From Mesorhizobium sp. M2E.F.Ca.ET.219.01.1.1 (lineage in GTDB: Bacteria > Pseudomonadota > Alphaproteobacteria > Rhizobiales > Rhizobiaceae), in NCBI RefSeq assembly GCF_004016445.2, contig NZ_SADT02000001.1, positions 105,630 through 169,629 of the forward strand: a stretch of 64,000 nt of DNA. The letters are read 5' to 3'. The notes under the pieces are model-generated. The model did no database searches. It was given only the letters and a program-made list of their open reading frames with translations, and was not told the origin of the DNA. How positions within the stretch are numbered: the stretch's first letter is position 1; each line of letters starts with the position of its first letter. A program made the position numbers and the translations under genes. Positions 51,241 through 59,738 of this stretch are shown here, piece by piece.

Positions 51241-51861
51241 ATGGCAGGCAAGAAGATATTGATGCTCGTTGGCGAGTTCAGCGAGGAGTACGAGATTTTC
51301 GTCTTTGAACAGGCCATGCACGCCGTGGGTCATACCGTCCATGTCGTCTGCCCTGACAAGAAGGCGGGCGGCGTGCTGAAGACCTCATTGCACGACTTTG
51401 AAGGCCATCAGACCTATACCGAAAAACTCGGCCACGATTACATCCTCAACAAGACCTTCGCCGAGGTGAACCCGGCCGAATATGACGCGGTTTACGCCGC
51501 GGGCGGGCGCGGGCCGGAATATATCCGCATCGACAAGCGCGTGCAGGCGCTGGTCAGGCATTTCCATGAGACCGGCAAGCCGATCTTCACCATTTGCCAC
51601 GGTGTGCAGATCCTGATCGCGGTCGATGGCGTGGTGCGCGGCAAGGAAGTGGCGGCGCTGCATTATTGCGAGCCGGAAGTGACGCTTGCCGGCGGCACTT
51701 ATATCGATGTCGCGCCGACCGGTGCGCATGTCGACGGCAATCTGGTGTCGGCGAAAGGCTGGCCTGGCCTTGCCGCTTTCATGCGGGAATGCCTGAAGGT
51801 GCTCGGCACCGAGATCCGCCACGGCGAAGCGCTGATGCGTGAGGACCGAAAGGCGGCTTGA
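51241..51861 (+). CDS. DJ-1/PfpI-family protein
   Basis: The 206-aa protein has the glutamine-amidotransferase-like fold with nucleophile elbow FTICHGVQIL (C119, H120) and the partner Glu in the first loop (VGEFSEEYE). A YAAGGRGPEYIRI loop lies between. The family includes deglycases, chaperones and peptidases; which applies is unknown. The start has AAGGGAGG. The 194-bp upstream region is A/T-rich just before the start and carries its own promoter. Confidence 0.88.
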   Translation: MAGKKILMLVGEFSEEYEIFVFEQAMHAVGHTVHVVCPDKKAGGVLKTSLHDFEGHQTYTEKLGHDYILNKTFAEVNPAEYDAVYAAGGRGPEYIRIDKRVQALVRHFHETGKPIFTICHGVQILIAVDGVVRGKEVAALHYCEPEVTLAGGTYIDVAPTGAHVDGNLVSAKGWPGLAAFMRECLKVLGTEIRHGEALMREDRKAA

Positions 51862-51874
51862 ACTTGTTCTTTGC

Positions 51875-51918
51875 GCAATTCCGGATGGAAAACCGCTACA
51901 CACTTTTCCTGGAATTGC
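51875..51918. repeat. Dispersed 44-bp palindromic repeat, copy 2
   Basis: It has the same layout as 9272-9315: GCAATTCC and GGAATTGC arms at the ends, GGAAAA and TTTTCC inside. It lies 14 bp after the DJ-1/PfpI stop and may form its mRNA 3' end. Confidence 0.8.
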
Positions 51919-51939
51919 TCTGACCGCGGCGCGCGGCTA

Positions 51940-52137
51940 TTAACGCCGCTCGCCGCCTGCTTTGCTGGCATCCACGCCGTCCAAGCGGTCAAGCAGGTCG
52001 CTCAGCCGCCGGGGCACCTCTTTTTCCAGGCGAAATGCCGGCAAGGTGCGCAGAAAGCGCTTTGTCGCTTCGCTGCCTGCCTGCCGCCTGATATCGTTGG
52101 CCAATTCGGCGCGCCGGTTGCCGTTGTTGCCGTTCAT
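51940..52137 (-). CDS. Small basic protein (65 aa), function unknown
   Basis: From ATG 52135-52137 the protein reads MNGNNGNRRAELANDIRRQAGS and ends with an amphipathic stretch LEKEVPRRLSDLLDRLDGVD. The longer ORF to 52371 crosses the grpE start and promoter and is not used. The pattern EVPxRLxDLLxRLD recalls the helix-2 region of the anti-sigma factor NepR (PVPDRFLDLLxKLD), but the match is short and no phyR or ecfG is nearby. It is divergent from grpE. A real gene is likely from codon pattern and isolation, though without family support. Confidence 0.55.
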   Translation of the reverse strand: MNGNNGNRRAELANDIRRQAGSEATKRFLRTLPAFRLEKEVPRRLSDLLDRLDGVDASKAGGERR

Positions 52138-52285
52138 CGTCCCAAAATCCTGTGTCGGCTTCGAAACTCCTCCAGCCCGTTTATGGTTCCCGCAACGGCA
52201 TTCGAGGGCAAGCAAAGCTGCGTGATACGGTAAAATTTGAATTAATTTGGAATGATGGCTCGACATCCGCCGCGAGCGCTTACCC

Positions 52286-52314
52286 CTTGATTTTTGGCCT
52301 CCAAACCTCGATAT
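52286..52314 (+). promoter_or_regulatory. Housekeeping-type promoter of grpE
   Basis: CTTGAT (52286-52291), 17-bp spacer, CGATAT (52309-52314) match the rhizobial sigma70 consensus CTTGAC-N17-CTATAT at 5 of 6 in each box. No clear heat-shock RpoH box or CIRCE element was found, which is notable for grpE. The start codon is 41 bp downstream. Confidence 0.6.
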
Positions 52315-52355
52315 CGGGCGCAAATCCAGACCAATCCGAATGACGGGAAACGGCG

Positions 52356-52988
52356 ATGAGCGACCAGGCAAAAGACGAACGCACGCCCGAAGATATGGAA
52401 GCCACCCAGGCTTCCGGCGAGCGTGCGGAAGGTGGCGTCGACGGCGACTATGAAGCGCTTGTGCGGCTGCTGAAGGAAAACGAGGAACTGAAGGACCGCG
52501 CGCTGCGCGTCGCGGCCGAAATGGAGAATTTGCGGCGGCGCACCGCGCGCGACGTGCATGACGCGCGCACTTACGCGGTGGCCAATTTCGCGCGCGACAT
52601 GCTGTCGGTGTCCGACAATCTGCGCCGCGCGCTCGATGCCATTCCGGCCGAGGCCAAGGCCTCCGGCGATGCCGGCTTCAAGGCGCTGATCGAGGGCGTC
52701 GACCTCACCGAGCGCGCCATGCTGTCGGCGCTGGAGCGCCATGGCGTGAAGAAACTCGCGCCTGAGGGCGAGAAGTTTGATCCGAACTTCCACCAGGCGA
52801 TGTTCGAAGTGCCCAACCCGGAGGTCCCGGCCGGCACCGTCGTCCAGGTGGTGCAGCCTGGCTATTCGATCGGCGAGCGCGTGCTGCGGCCGGCGATGGT
52901 CGGCGTCGCCAAGGGTGGCCCGAAGGCAGCCGCCGAGGCGAAGGCCGAGCCCGGTCCGGTGAACGAGCAGGCCGAGAAGGATGCGTGA
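52356..52988 (+). CDS. grpE: GrpE, DnaK nucleotide exchange factor
   Basis: The 210-aa protein has an acidic N-terminus, a long coiled coil (residues about 28-85, [25 protein letters not shown]) and the GrpE C-terminal beta domain with [33 protein letters not shown] and [17 protein letters not shown]. It releases ADP from DnaK. hrcA, the usual upstream partner in rhizobia, is absent; here a small divergent ORF takes its place. Heptamer repeats begin at its stop codon. Confidence 0.96.
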   Translation: MSDQAKDERTPEDMEATQASGERAEGGVDGDYEALVRLLKENEELKDRALRVAAEMENLRRRTARDVHDARTYAVANFARDMLSVSDNLRRALDAIPAEAKASGDAGFKALIEGVDLTERAMLSALERHGVKKLAPEGEKFDPNFHQAMFEVPNPEVPAGTVVQVVQPGYSIGERVLRPAMVGVAKGGPKAAAEAKAEPGPVNEQAEKDA

Positions 52989-53095
52989 GAGTGAGTAGCG
53001 AATAGGGAGTAGTGAGTAGGGACTGATAATCGTCTGCGGCTTCGTGCTATTCCCTACTCACTATTCGCTACTCGCTACTCACTACTCGCTCACCC
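52989..53095. repeat. Inverted heptanucleotide arrays, left of the TRIC gene
   Basis: Units of the form GAGTAGN/GAATAGG (52990-53022) face six complementary units CTATTCC, CTACTCA, CTATTCG, CTACTCG, CTACTCA, CTACTCG (53047-53088). The halves can pair over about 27 bp with two mismatches around a 24-nt loop. The array starts at the grpE stop and ends at the ATG of the next gene, leaving no room for a normal ribosome site. Confidence 0.9.
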
Positions 53096-53728
53096 ATGAA
53101 TCCCATCGCCTTGCTCGACTATGCCGGCGTCGCCGTCTTCGCGGCGACGGGCGCGCTTGCGGCATCGCGCAAGCAGCTCGACATTATCGGCTTCCTGTTC
53201 CTGGCCAGCGTCACCGGCATCGGCGGCGGGACGTTGCGCGACGTCATCCTCAACCTGCCCGTATTCTGGGTCGCCAACAGCGGGTATGTGCTGATCTGCG
53301 CGATCGTCGCGGTGCTGGTCTTCTTCAGCGCCCATCGCTTCGAATCCCGCTACAAGCTGCTGCTTTGGCTGGATGCCGTCGGCCTTGCGGCGTTCTCGGT
53401 GATGGGCGCGGCCAAGGGGCTGGCGATCACCGGCTCGCCGGTCGTTTCGGTCATCATGGGCGTGCTGACGGCGACCTTCGGCGGCATCTTGCGCGACCTG
53501 CTTGCCGGCGAACCCTCGGTGCTGCTCAGGCCTGAAATCTATGTCACCGCCGCCCTTGCCGGCGCCGCCATCTTCACACTTGGCGATATTGCCGGCCTGC
53601 CGGCGCTGGTGTCCAGCCTGCTCGGCTTCGCGGCCGCGTTCGTGGTGCGCGGCGGGGCGCTTAAATTCGGCTGGTCGTTTGCGGCCTATAAGAGCCGGCC
53701 AGGGCGAAGGCCGGAAGATATTCCGTAA
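53096..53728 (+). CDS. Trimeric intracellular cation channel (TRIC/YicG) family membrane protein
   Basis: The 210-aa protein has about seven helices in two related halves, each with a glycine-rich kinked motif: GIGGGTLRDVIL and TFGGILRDLLAGEP. This is the UPF0126/TRIC fold, whose eukaryotic members pass K+; bacterial members form trimeric K+/Na+ permeable channels. The ATG lies directly after a heptamer array with CTCGCTCACCC upstream, so no Shine-Dalgarno is seen. It ends directly at a second array, so repeats bracket it on both sides. Confidence 0.9.
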   Translation: MNPIALLDYAGVAVFAATGALAASRKQLDIIGFLFLASVTGIGGGTLRDVILNLPVFWVANSGYVLICAIVAVLVFFSAHRFESRYKLLLWLDAVGLAAFSVMGAAKGLAITGSPVVSVIMGVLTATFGGILRDLLAGEPSVLLRPEIYVTAALAGAAIFTLGDIAGLPALVSSLLGFAAAFVVRGGALKFGWSFAAYKSRPGRRPEDIP

Positions 53729-53856
53729 CGAATAGCGAATAGCGAATAGGGAGTAGCGAATAGAGATAACCCGAGATAGCGTTCTATTCGCTATTCGCTA
53801 TTCGCTATTCGCTATTCGCTATTCGCTATTCACTATTCGCTATTCGCTATTCGCTA
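53729..53856. repeat. Inverted heptanucleotide arrays, right of the TRIC gene
   Basis: Left part: GAATAGC units in 53729-53766. Right part: ten tandem CTATTCG units (53784-53853), the seventh reading CTATTCA, ending in CTA at 53854-53856, which is the stop codon of olsB on the minus strand. The left units are the reverse complement of the right. Unit homogeneity is higher than in the array at 53047, suggesting recent expansion. Confidence 0.92.
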
Positions 53857-54741
53857 TGCCGCGAAGCGCTGTCCCTCGCCGCCATAATAGTTGACGTAGC
53901 GGGCGCCGATCTCCTTGACCGGCATGACGACGAACACGTCGACGGTCGAGAATTCGTGGTCGATCACGCAGCCGTCGCCGATACGGGCGCCGACGCGCAG
54001 GTAACCCTTGACCAGCGGCGGCATGGCGGCGATCGCCGCCTTGGCGTTCACCGCCTCGATCGGCATCAGGTCCATCGAGCAGTAGCGTCCCGGAACCGCG
54101 CGGACATCCCAGGCGGAGTTGGTGCGGCAATGATGGGCAAGATAGGTCAGCGCCTCGGCATGCGCCGCCGGCACGATGCCGTGGAAAGAGGCGCAGCCGG
54201 TCATCACGCCGATGTTGTAATGGTTGATGTAGGCCCAGATGCCTTGCCAGAGCGCCTCGATGGTGCGCTTGGAGCGGTATTCGGGCAGAACGCAGGAGCG
54301 GCCGAGCTCGAGGAAGCGCTGGCCGGGATGCCGCGCGATCAGCTTGGTGAGCTCGAACTCGCCCTCGGAATAGAAGCCGCCGGCAGTCGCGGCTATCTCC
54401 TGCCGCAGCAGGCGGTAGGTGCCGACGATGCGGCGATGCTCGGGACCTGGAAGGGACGTGTCCAACACGAGAAGGTGATCGCAGAGCGGGTCGAACCGAT
54501 CGGCATCGCGCCGGTCCTGCGCCTGGAACAGGTCCTTCCTCGCGCCAAGCTCGTCATAAAATACCCGATAGCGGACTTCCTGGGCGGCGGCGATCTCAGC
54601 CTCGTTGCGGGCGAGCCGCACCTCGAGGTTGCCGATCCGGCCCAGCGGAGCACCGCTTGCGACGGCGTCGGCGGTACGGGCGGCGAGCAGGGCGCCGCCG
54701 GCATTCGGCCGAGTGTCACATTCAGGCATAACTGTATGCAC
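53854..54741 (-). CDS. olsB: OlsB, L-ornithine N-alpha-acyltransferase (GNAT-like, ornithine lipid synthesis)
   Basis: The 295-aa protein has the OlsB pattern: LEVRLARNEAEIAAAQEVRYRVFYDELGA, then FDPLCDHLLVLD, GTYRLLRQEIA, FLELGRSCVLPEYRSKRTIEALWQGIWAYI and MTGCASFHG. It transfers a 3-hydroxyacyl chain from ACP to ornithine, the first step to ornithine lipids that replace phospholipids under phosphate starvation. The start is a GTG at 54741 with AAGGAG 8-9 bases upstream. A PHO-box-like repeat is 63-80 bp upstream. Its stop codon lies in the heptamer array. Confidence 0.92.
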   Translation of the reverse strand: MHTVMPECDTRPNAGGALLAARTADAVASGAPLGRIGNLEVRLARNEAEIAAAQEVRYRVFYDELGARKDLFQAQDRRDADRFDPLCDHLLVLDTSLPGPEHRRIVGTYRLLRQEIAATAGGFYSEGEFELTKLIARHPGQRFLELGRSCVLPEYRSKRTIEALWQGIWAYINHYNIGVMTGCASFHGIVPAAHAEALTYLAHHCRTNSAWDVRAVPGRYCSMDLMPIEAVNAKAAIAAMPPLVKGYLRVGARIGDGCVIDHEFSTVDVFVVMPVKEIGARYVNYYGGEGQRFAA

Positions 54742-54803
54742 GAGTGATTCTCCTTCGAGCCATCCCTCTTGGCACGGGGATACGGTGTAGGTGCAACAGG
54801 ATT

Positions 54804-54821
54804 GTGACAGTACCGTGATAC
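54804..54821 (-). promoter_or_regulatory. PHO-box-like direct repeat upstream of olsB
   Basis: On the minus strand it reads GTATCAC-GGTA-CTGTCAC: two heptamers at 11-bp period, the second a perfect PHO half-site and the first 5 of 7. olsB induction by phosphate limitation through PhoB is established in Sinorhizobium, as recalled, which supports the call. Confidence 0.65.
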
Positions 54822-54924
54822 GACGTGGCGGGCAATACTTTGTCGGCTGGGCAATACCCTCAACCGGCTATCTTACCGTCGCGAAAGCCAGGCGATGCAT
54901 GGTTTTCAAGAGTTCAAAATTTCG

Positions 54925-57204
54925 TCAGGCGGCGACCTGGCCCTCAACCGCCTGGACGAGCGCGTCCGGGTCGAGCGGCTTGGTCACGAAACCGCTGGCG
55001 CCATGGGCAAGCACGGCATGCCGGGTCTTTTCCTGGCTGTCGGCCGAAAGCACCATGATCGGGATCGGCGGCATGGCCAGCGACTCTTCATGGCGGCGGA
55101 TGGCGGCAATCGCATCCAGGCCATCCATGACAGGCATATGCAGGTCCATCAGCACGACATCGAAGCGGAACTTGAAGCCGGCCTCGGTAACGGCGTCCAC
55201 CGCGGCCTTGCCGTTGCCGACAACCTTGACGCGATGCCCTGCCTTGAGCAGCGTGGCGCGGGCGAGCATGGCGTTGATGTCATTGTCCTCGGCGATCAGC
55301 ACCGACAGGCCCTGGTCGCGCCTGCGCACCGAGGCGGCGCCGCGCGGCTCCGGCCGCGGCTGGGTGAGCGCGGAGCCATGGCTGGTCAACAGCACCCGCA
55401 AAAGCGTCTCGCCGCGCACGGGCCTGGCGAGGAAGGTGGCGTAGCCGTTGGCACGGAATTCGCCGAGCATGCCTCGGTCCGTCGGCGCGATGAGGGTGAT
55501 GGCTTCACAATCGGCAAAGCCTGAGTCACGCAACCGCTTGAGCAACCTCCCGTCACTGTTTTCGAGCGCCGCGTCGATCAGCAGCACGTTGCAGCCGGCA
55601 GCGAACGGAGCGGCCTGGCCTGGCGTCGCCGCAACCTCGACGATGCCGCCATGGGCCCTGATGGCACGGGCGATGGCATCGGCCTCGATGGCATTCTTCG
55701 AAACGATCACCGCCCGCCGGTCGGCAAGGATGTTGTGCCGGTGCGGCGGCGGATCGGTCGCCGCGACCGCCGGGATCTCGAGGATGAATTCGGATCCCTC
55801 ACCCAGCCGGCTCGAAACGGAGATCGTGCCGCCCATCGCCGTCACCAGCCGCTTCGAGATGGCAAGGCCGAGGCCGGCGCCACCATGCACCCTGGTCGAG
55901 GTGCCGTCGGATTGCTCGAACTCTTCGAAGATTCGCTCCATGTCCTCTTCGCGCAGTCCGGGGCCGCTGTCGGCGACGGTGAAGCAGATGCAGTCGCTGG
56001 TTTCGGTGCGGGCGCGCGCTACGGTAAGCAGCACGCCGCCCGTATCGGTGAACTTCACCGCGTTGCCGATTAGGTTGAGCAGCACCTGGCGCAGGCGGCC
56101 GGGGTCGGCCGTGATCATCTGCGGCACATCGGGTTCGACATAGCAGCCGAGACCGATATTCTTGGCAAAGGCCTTCGCGGCCAGAAGTTCGATGATGTTG
56201 TCGGCGATTTCGCGCAGCGAAGTCGGCTGAGGCTCGGGCTCGAAGCGGCCAGCCTCGATCTTGGAATAGTCGAGCAGGTCCTCGATAAGCGCGAGCAGCG
56301 CGCTGGCCGAGGTGGAAACAGCGCCGACATAGGTCCGCTGTTCCGGCGACAGGTCGGTGTCGGCAAGCAGCTTCGCCATGCCCATGATGCCGTTCATCGG
56401 CGTGCGGATCTCGTGGCTGACGGTGGCGAGGAAGCGCGACTTGGCCTGGCTCGCATATTCGGCACGCTCGCGCGCGGTGATCAGCGAGGATTCGGCGCGC
56501 TTGCGGGCGGTGATGTCGCGGGCGATCGCCCGGTGCGAGACGGCGCCGGTATCCTTGTCGCGCACCGACAATTCGATCCAGGAGAACCAGCGCGGCCCGT
56601 TCGGCGTGCGAATCGCGACATCGGTGGAGCTCAGGCATTCATGGTCTGAGAAGGCGGCGTCGGGAACGATGCCGACGTCGATGCCAAGCTCGGACAAGGT
56701 CTTGCCGGCGAGATTGCGAGGGTCGATCTCGACAAGCGAGGCAAAGACGCTGTTGGCATAGACGATATGGCCGTCGCGATCGCGATGGACGACAAGGTCG
56801 CCGAGCGCGTCGATCAGGCCTCGGAAGCGTTCCTCGCTCTCCTGCATCTCCCACATGCGGTCGGCGAGGGTCTCGATCTCGGCGCGGCTGCGTGCGGCGG
56901 TCTCGTCGAGAAGTGCCGCGGTGCGCCGCTCCTCGCGGCGGCTGCGCAGATGCATGGCAAGGCCGGCGAAGGCCGCGGCGGCGAGCCCGATGGTGACGAT
57001 GATCGGCGCCCCGGTGAGATGCGCCAGCCCTGCCAGGACGACGATGGCGACGATCGTCAGGAAGGGCAGGCCTTCGTGGCTGGCGGCAGGCAAGTCGGGA
57101 GCCAGCGGCGGCGCGACGAGCACCTGCCGCTTCGGCGCATCGGGGATGAGCCTGTCAGCGCCCGCGGCTTTGCTGTCCTGCCTGATGTGGGAGTCCGCGA
57201 CCAT
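54925..57204 (-). CDS. Hybrid sensor histidine kinase with PAS and two receiver-like domains
   Basis: The 759-aa protein has two membrane helices (about 47-65 and 67-85) and a PAS domain (about 125-235). HisKA follows with phospho-accepting H264 ([12 protein letters not shown]), then HATPase with N-box NLIGNAVKF (376-384) and G boxes DSGPGL and [10 protein letters not shown]. Residues about 497-610 look like a degenerate receiver without the phosphorylation Asp pattern. Residues 633-755 are an intact receiver with D687 ([13 protein letters not shown]). The signal is unknown. It is upstream of olsB on the same strand, 183 bp apart. Output partner not in the window. Confidence 0.92.
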   Translation of the reverse strand: MVADSHIRQDSKAAGADRLIPDAPKRQVLVAPPLAPDLPAASHEGLPFLTIVAIVVLAGLAHLTGAPIIVTIGLAAAAFAGLAMHLRSRREERRTAALLDETAARSRAEIETLADRMWEMQESEERFRGLIDALGDLVVHRDRDGHIVYANSVFASLVEIDPRNLAGKTLSELGIDVGIVPDAAFSDHECLSSTDVAIRTPNGPRWFSWIELSVRDKDTGAVSHRAIARDITARKRAESSLITARERAEYASQAKSRFLATVSHEIRTPMNGIMGMAKLLADTDLSPEQRTYVGAVSTSASALLALIEDLLDYSKIEAGRFEPEPQPTSLREIADNIIELLAAKAFAKNIGLGCYVEPDVPQMITADPGRLRQVLLNLIGNAVKFTDTGGVLLTVARARTETSDCICFTVADSGPGLREEDMERIFEEFEQSDGTSTRVHGGAGLGLAISKRLVTAMGGTISVSSRLGEGSEFILEIPAVAATDPPPHRHNILADRRAVIVSKNAIEADAIARAIRAHGGIVEVAATPGQAAPFAAGCNVLLIDAALENSDGRLLKRLRDSGFADCEAITLIAPTDRGMLGEFRANGYATFLARPVRGETLLRVLLTSHGSALTQPRPEPRGAASVRRRDQGLSVLIAEDNDINAMLARATLLKAGHRVKVVGNGKAAVDAVTEAGFKFRFDVVLMDLHMPVMDGLDAIAAIRRHEESLAMPPIPIMVLSADSQEKTRHAVLAHGASGFVTKPLDPDALVQAVEGQVAA

Positions 57205-57326
57205 GCGCGGACCATGCCAGACAGAAATTATGGAAGACTGGGGCGGATCGTTCGAATTTTAGCGATCGCCCGGATTCCTGCCGCCCGCATGCGCGGGCGA
57301 AGCCGGAGCTTTGCGGGGCCTGCCGG

Positions 57327-58316
57327 CTACATGTCGACGACGACGCGGCCCCTGATCTTGCCTTCGACGATGTCACGCGCGGCGGCGATAATGCCGTCGA
57401 AACCGATGGTGCGCGACAATGTCGACAGCTTCTTCAAGTCGAGGTCGGCGCCGATGCGGCGCCATGCCTCCAGGCGTACGGGCTTCGGCGCCATCACCGA
57501 ATCGATGCCGAGCAGCGAGACGCCGCGCAGGATGAAGGGCGCGACGCTTCCCGGCAGGTCCATGCCGCCGGCCAGGCCGCAGGCGGCGATCGCGCCGCCA
57601 TAAGAGGTCATCGACAGCACATTGGCCAAGGTATGGCTGCCGACCGAATCGACGCCGCCCGCCCAGCGCTCCTTGGCGAGCGGCTTCGCCGGCTGGCTGA
57701 GCTCCTCGCGCGAGATCACCTCGGCCGCGCCGAGGTCGATCAGATAGGGGCTTTCGGCGTTGCGGCCGGTCGAAGCGATGACATGATAGCCGAGGCTGGA
57801 TAGGATCGAGATGGCGACCGAGCCGACGCCGCCGGCCGCGCCCGTCACCACCACCGGGCCACGGTCCGGCACGATACCATGGCGCTCCAGCGCCATGACG
57901 GAGAGCATTGCGGTGTAGCCGGCCGTGCCGACGGCCATCGCGTCATGCGCGCTCATGCCCTCGGGCAGCGGCACCAGCCAGTCGCCCTTGACGCGGGCGC
58001 GGCCGGCATAGGCGCCGTAATGCGTCTCGCCGACGCCCCAGCCGTTCAGGATCACATGATCGCCCTTGCGCCAGTCGGCATGGGAAGAGTCGATCACAGT
58101 GCCGGCTAAATCGATGCCTGGAACCAGCGGCCAGCGGCGCACGACCGGCGCCTTGCCGGTGATGGCGAGCCCGTCCTTGTAGTTCACCGTCGTTGCCTCG
58201 ACGGCCACGGTGACATCGCCCTCCATCAGGTCGGCCTCGGTGAGGTCGACGACATCGACCGACTGCTTCTTGTCCGCATCGCGCGAAACGAGGATGGCTT
58301 TGAAGGTCTCGGTCAC
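57327..58316 (-). CDS. acuI: Acrylyl-CoA reductase / YhdH-type quinone oxidoreductase
   Basis: The 329-aa medium-chain dehydrogenase has NYKDGLAITGKAPVVRRWPLVPGIDLAGTV, NGWGVGETHYGAYAGRARV and GGVGSVAISILSSLGYHVIASTGR, the AcuI/YhdH pattern, and lacks zinc cysteines. AcuI reduces acrylyl-CoA to propionyl-CoA with NADPH and protects against acrylate formed from DMSP or other sources. Assignment is to the family; substrate use in this organism is not shown. Followed 57 bp later by lspA. Confidence 0.88.
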   Translation of the reverse strand: MTETFKAILVSRDADKKQSVDVVDLTEADLMEGDVTVAVEATTVNYKDGLAITGKAPVVRRWPLVPGIDLAGTVIDSSHADWRKGDHVILNGWGVGETHYGAYAGRARVKGDWLVPLPEGMSAHDAMAVGTAGYTAMLSVMALERHGIVPDRGPVVVTGAAGGVGSVAISILSSLGYHVIASTGRNAESPYLIDLGAAEVISREELSQPAKPLAKERWAGGVDSVGSHTLANVLSMTSYGGAIAACGLAGGMDLPGSVAPFILRGVSLLGIDSVMAPKPVRLEAWRRIGADLDLKKLSTLSRTIGFDGIIAAARDIVEGKIRGRVVVDM

Positions 58317-58373
58317 GGTTTTTCTCCTCGGGTTCCGTGGGTCGTTGGACTGTGCGGCGACAGACCCGCGCGG

Positions 58374-58856
58374 TCAATCTTGCGAAGGTTTCGGCTCGCG
58401 CCGCCAGCCGATCAGCTCGTCGAAGACCACGAGCGCCGCACCGACCGAAATGAAGGCGTCGGCGAGATTGAACACCGCGAAGGACCAGACTGGCGTGTGG
58501 AACAGGATGTAGTCGATGACGTGGCCGTAGACGGCCCGGTCGATGAGATTGCCGAGCGCGCCGCCGATGATGAGCGCAAAGCCGGTGCGGGCGATGACAT
58601 GGCCGGCAGGGGTGCGCGTGGCAAGATAAAGCACGAAGGCGACGACCAGCACCGCGACGGCCACCAGGCCGGTATCGCCGAAGGACTGGAACATCGAGAA
58701 GGCGATGCCGGTGTTGTAGGTGCGAAACAGCGCCAGGAAGGGCAGGAGATCGACCTTCTCCTGAAAGGCGAGACCGTTCTCGACCAGCTGCTTGATCCAC
58801 TGGTCGAGCGCAATGGCAACGATCACCAGCAAGGCATAAGGGGACCAGGATTTCAC
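58374..58856 (-). CDS. lspA: Lipoprotein signal peptidase (signal peptidase II)
   Basis: The 160-aa protein has four membrane helices and the aspartyl protease pair D115 (GHVIDYILFH) and D133 (FNLADAFISVG), with NLIDR just before and the conserved RTYNTGIAFSMF. It cleaves prolipoproteins after lipid modification at the inner membrane. In rhizobia it lies near genes for RNA methylation, as here with the TrmH-family gene 23 bp upstream. Confidence 0.96.
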   Translation of the reverse strand: MKSWSPYALLVIVAIALDQWIKQLVENGLAFQEKVDLLPFLALFRTYNTGIAFSMFQSFGDTGLVAVAVLVVAFVLYLATRTPAGHVIARTGFALIIGGALGNLIDRAVYGHVIDYILFHTPVWSFAVFNLADAFISVGAALVVFDELIGWRREPKPSQD

Positions 58857-58879
58857 TTGTCAGTCCTCATGGGCAGTCC

Positions 58880-59737
58880 TCATCGCGTCTCGGTGGCGTC
58901 GAGCTTCAACGCGCCGCGCCTTATCTCGAACAGCATCACGCCGGTGGCGACGGCCAGATTGAGCGAATCGGCTCGGCCTGCCTGAGGGATCCGGAGCAGC
59001 CGGTCGCAGCTTTCGGCGAGGCTGTCCGGGAGACCCTGCTGCTCGTTGCCCATCAGCAGCAGAACTGGTCCCCTGGAAAAATCGACCGAACGATAGTCGA
59101 CCGCGCCCTTGAGGTGCGTTCCAACGACCAGGCCCGAAAAATCGCGCCGCCAGGCGAGGAAGGCCTGCTCGGTCGCTCTCGCGACCGGCACGGCGAAGAT
59201 CGAGCCCATGGTGGCGCGCACCGTCTCCAGCGAGAACGGATCGGTGGTGTCGCCGACAAGGATGACCCCCTTGGCGCCGACGGCGTCGACGGTGCGGATC
59301 ACGGTGCCGAGATTGCCGGGGTCGCGCACGCGGTCGAGCGCCACCCAAACATCGCCGTCCCTGGCGCGGATGTCCTTCAGCGGCACGGTCTGCTGCGCAA
59401 AGACGCCGACCACCATTTGCGGATTTTCGCGCCGGGTGATGGCGGCCAGCACCTTTTCGGAGACCTCCAGCACCGTGCCGCCGGCGGCGACAGTCCGCGC
59501 GGCGACCTTTTCGACGGCCGCGTTGCCGCGTCCGGCCTTGGCGAAGACCATCGTCCTGATCGACCAGCCGAGGTCGAGCGCGTCGATGACCAGCTTCAAG
59601 CCTTCGGCCATGAAGGCGTTCTGCTGGTCGCGGAATTTCTTGAGCGCCAGCGCCTTGATGTCCTTGACCAGCGGATTGGCGAGGCTGGTGGCTTCCTTGA
59701 CCTGCCCGACAGGGCGAGCGCCGTCATATGCGTTCAT
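58880..59737 (-). CDS. TrmH/SpoU-family RNA 2'-O-methyltransferase
   Basis: The 285-aa protein has an N-terminal substrate-binding domain (NPLVKDIKALALKKFRDQQNAFMAEGLKLV) and the SPOUT knot motifs: motif 1 DRVRDPGNLGTVIRTVDAVGA, motif 2 LLLMGNEQQGLP, motif 3 SLNLAVATGVMLFE. It methylates a ribose in rRNA or tRNA using SAM; the exact nucleotide is unknown. It starts 1 bp after the stop of the class I methyltransferase gene. Confidence 0.92.
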   Translation of the reverse strand: MNAYDGARPVGQVKEATSLANPLVKDIKALALKKFRDQQNAFMAEGLKLVIDALDLGWSIRTMVFAKAGRGNAAVEKVAARTVAAGGTVLEVSEKVLAAITRRENPQMVVGVFAQQTVPLKDIRARDGDVWVALDRVRDPGNLGTVIRTVDAVGAKGVILVGDTTDPFSLETVRATMGSIFAVPVARATEQAFLAWRRDFSGLVVGTHLKGAVDYRSVDFSRGPVLLLMGNEQQGLPDSLAESCDRLLRIPQAGRADSLNLAVATGVMLFEIRRGALKLDATETR

Positions 59738-59738
59738 T

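Noticed and set aside
52989..53856. Possible CRISPR array from the repeated heptamers
   Set aside because: Units are 7 bp and contiguous without spacers, and no cas genes are present; this is a tandem short repeat.
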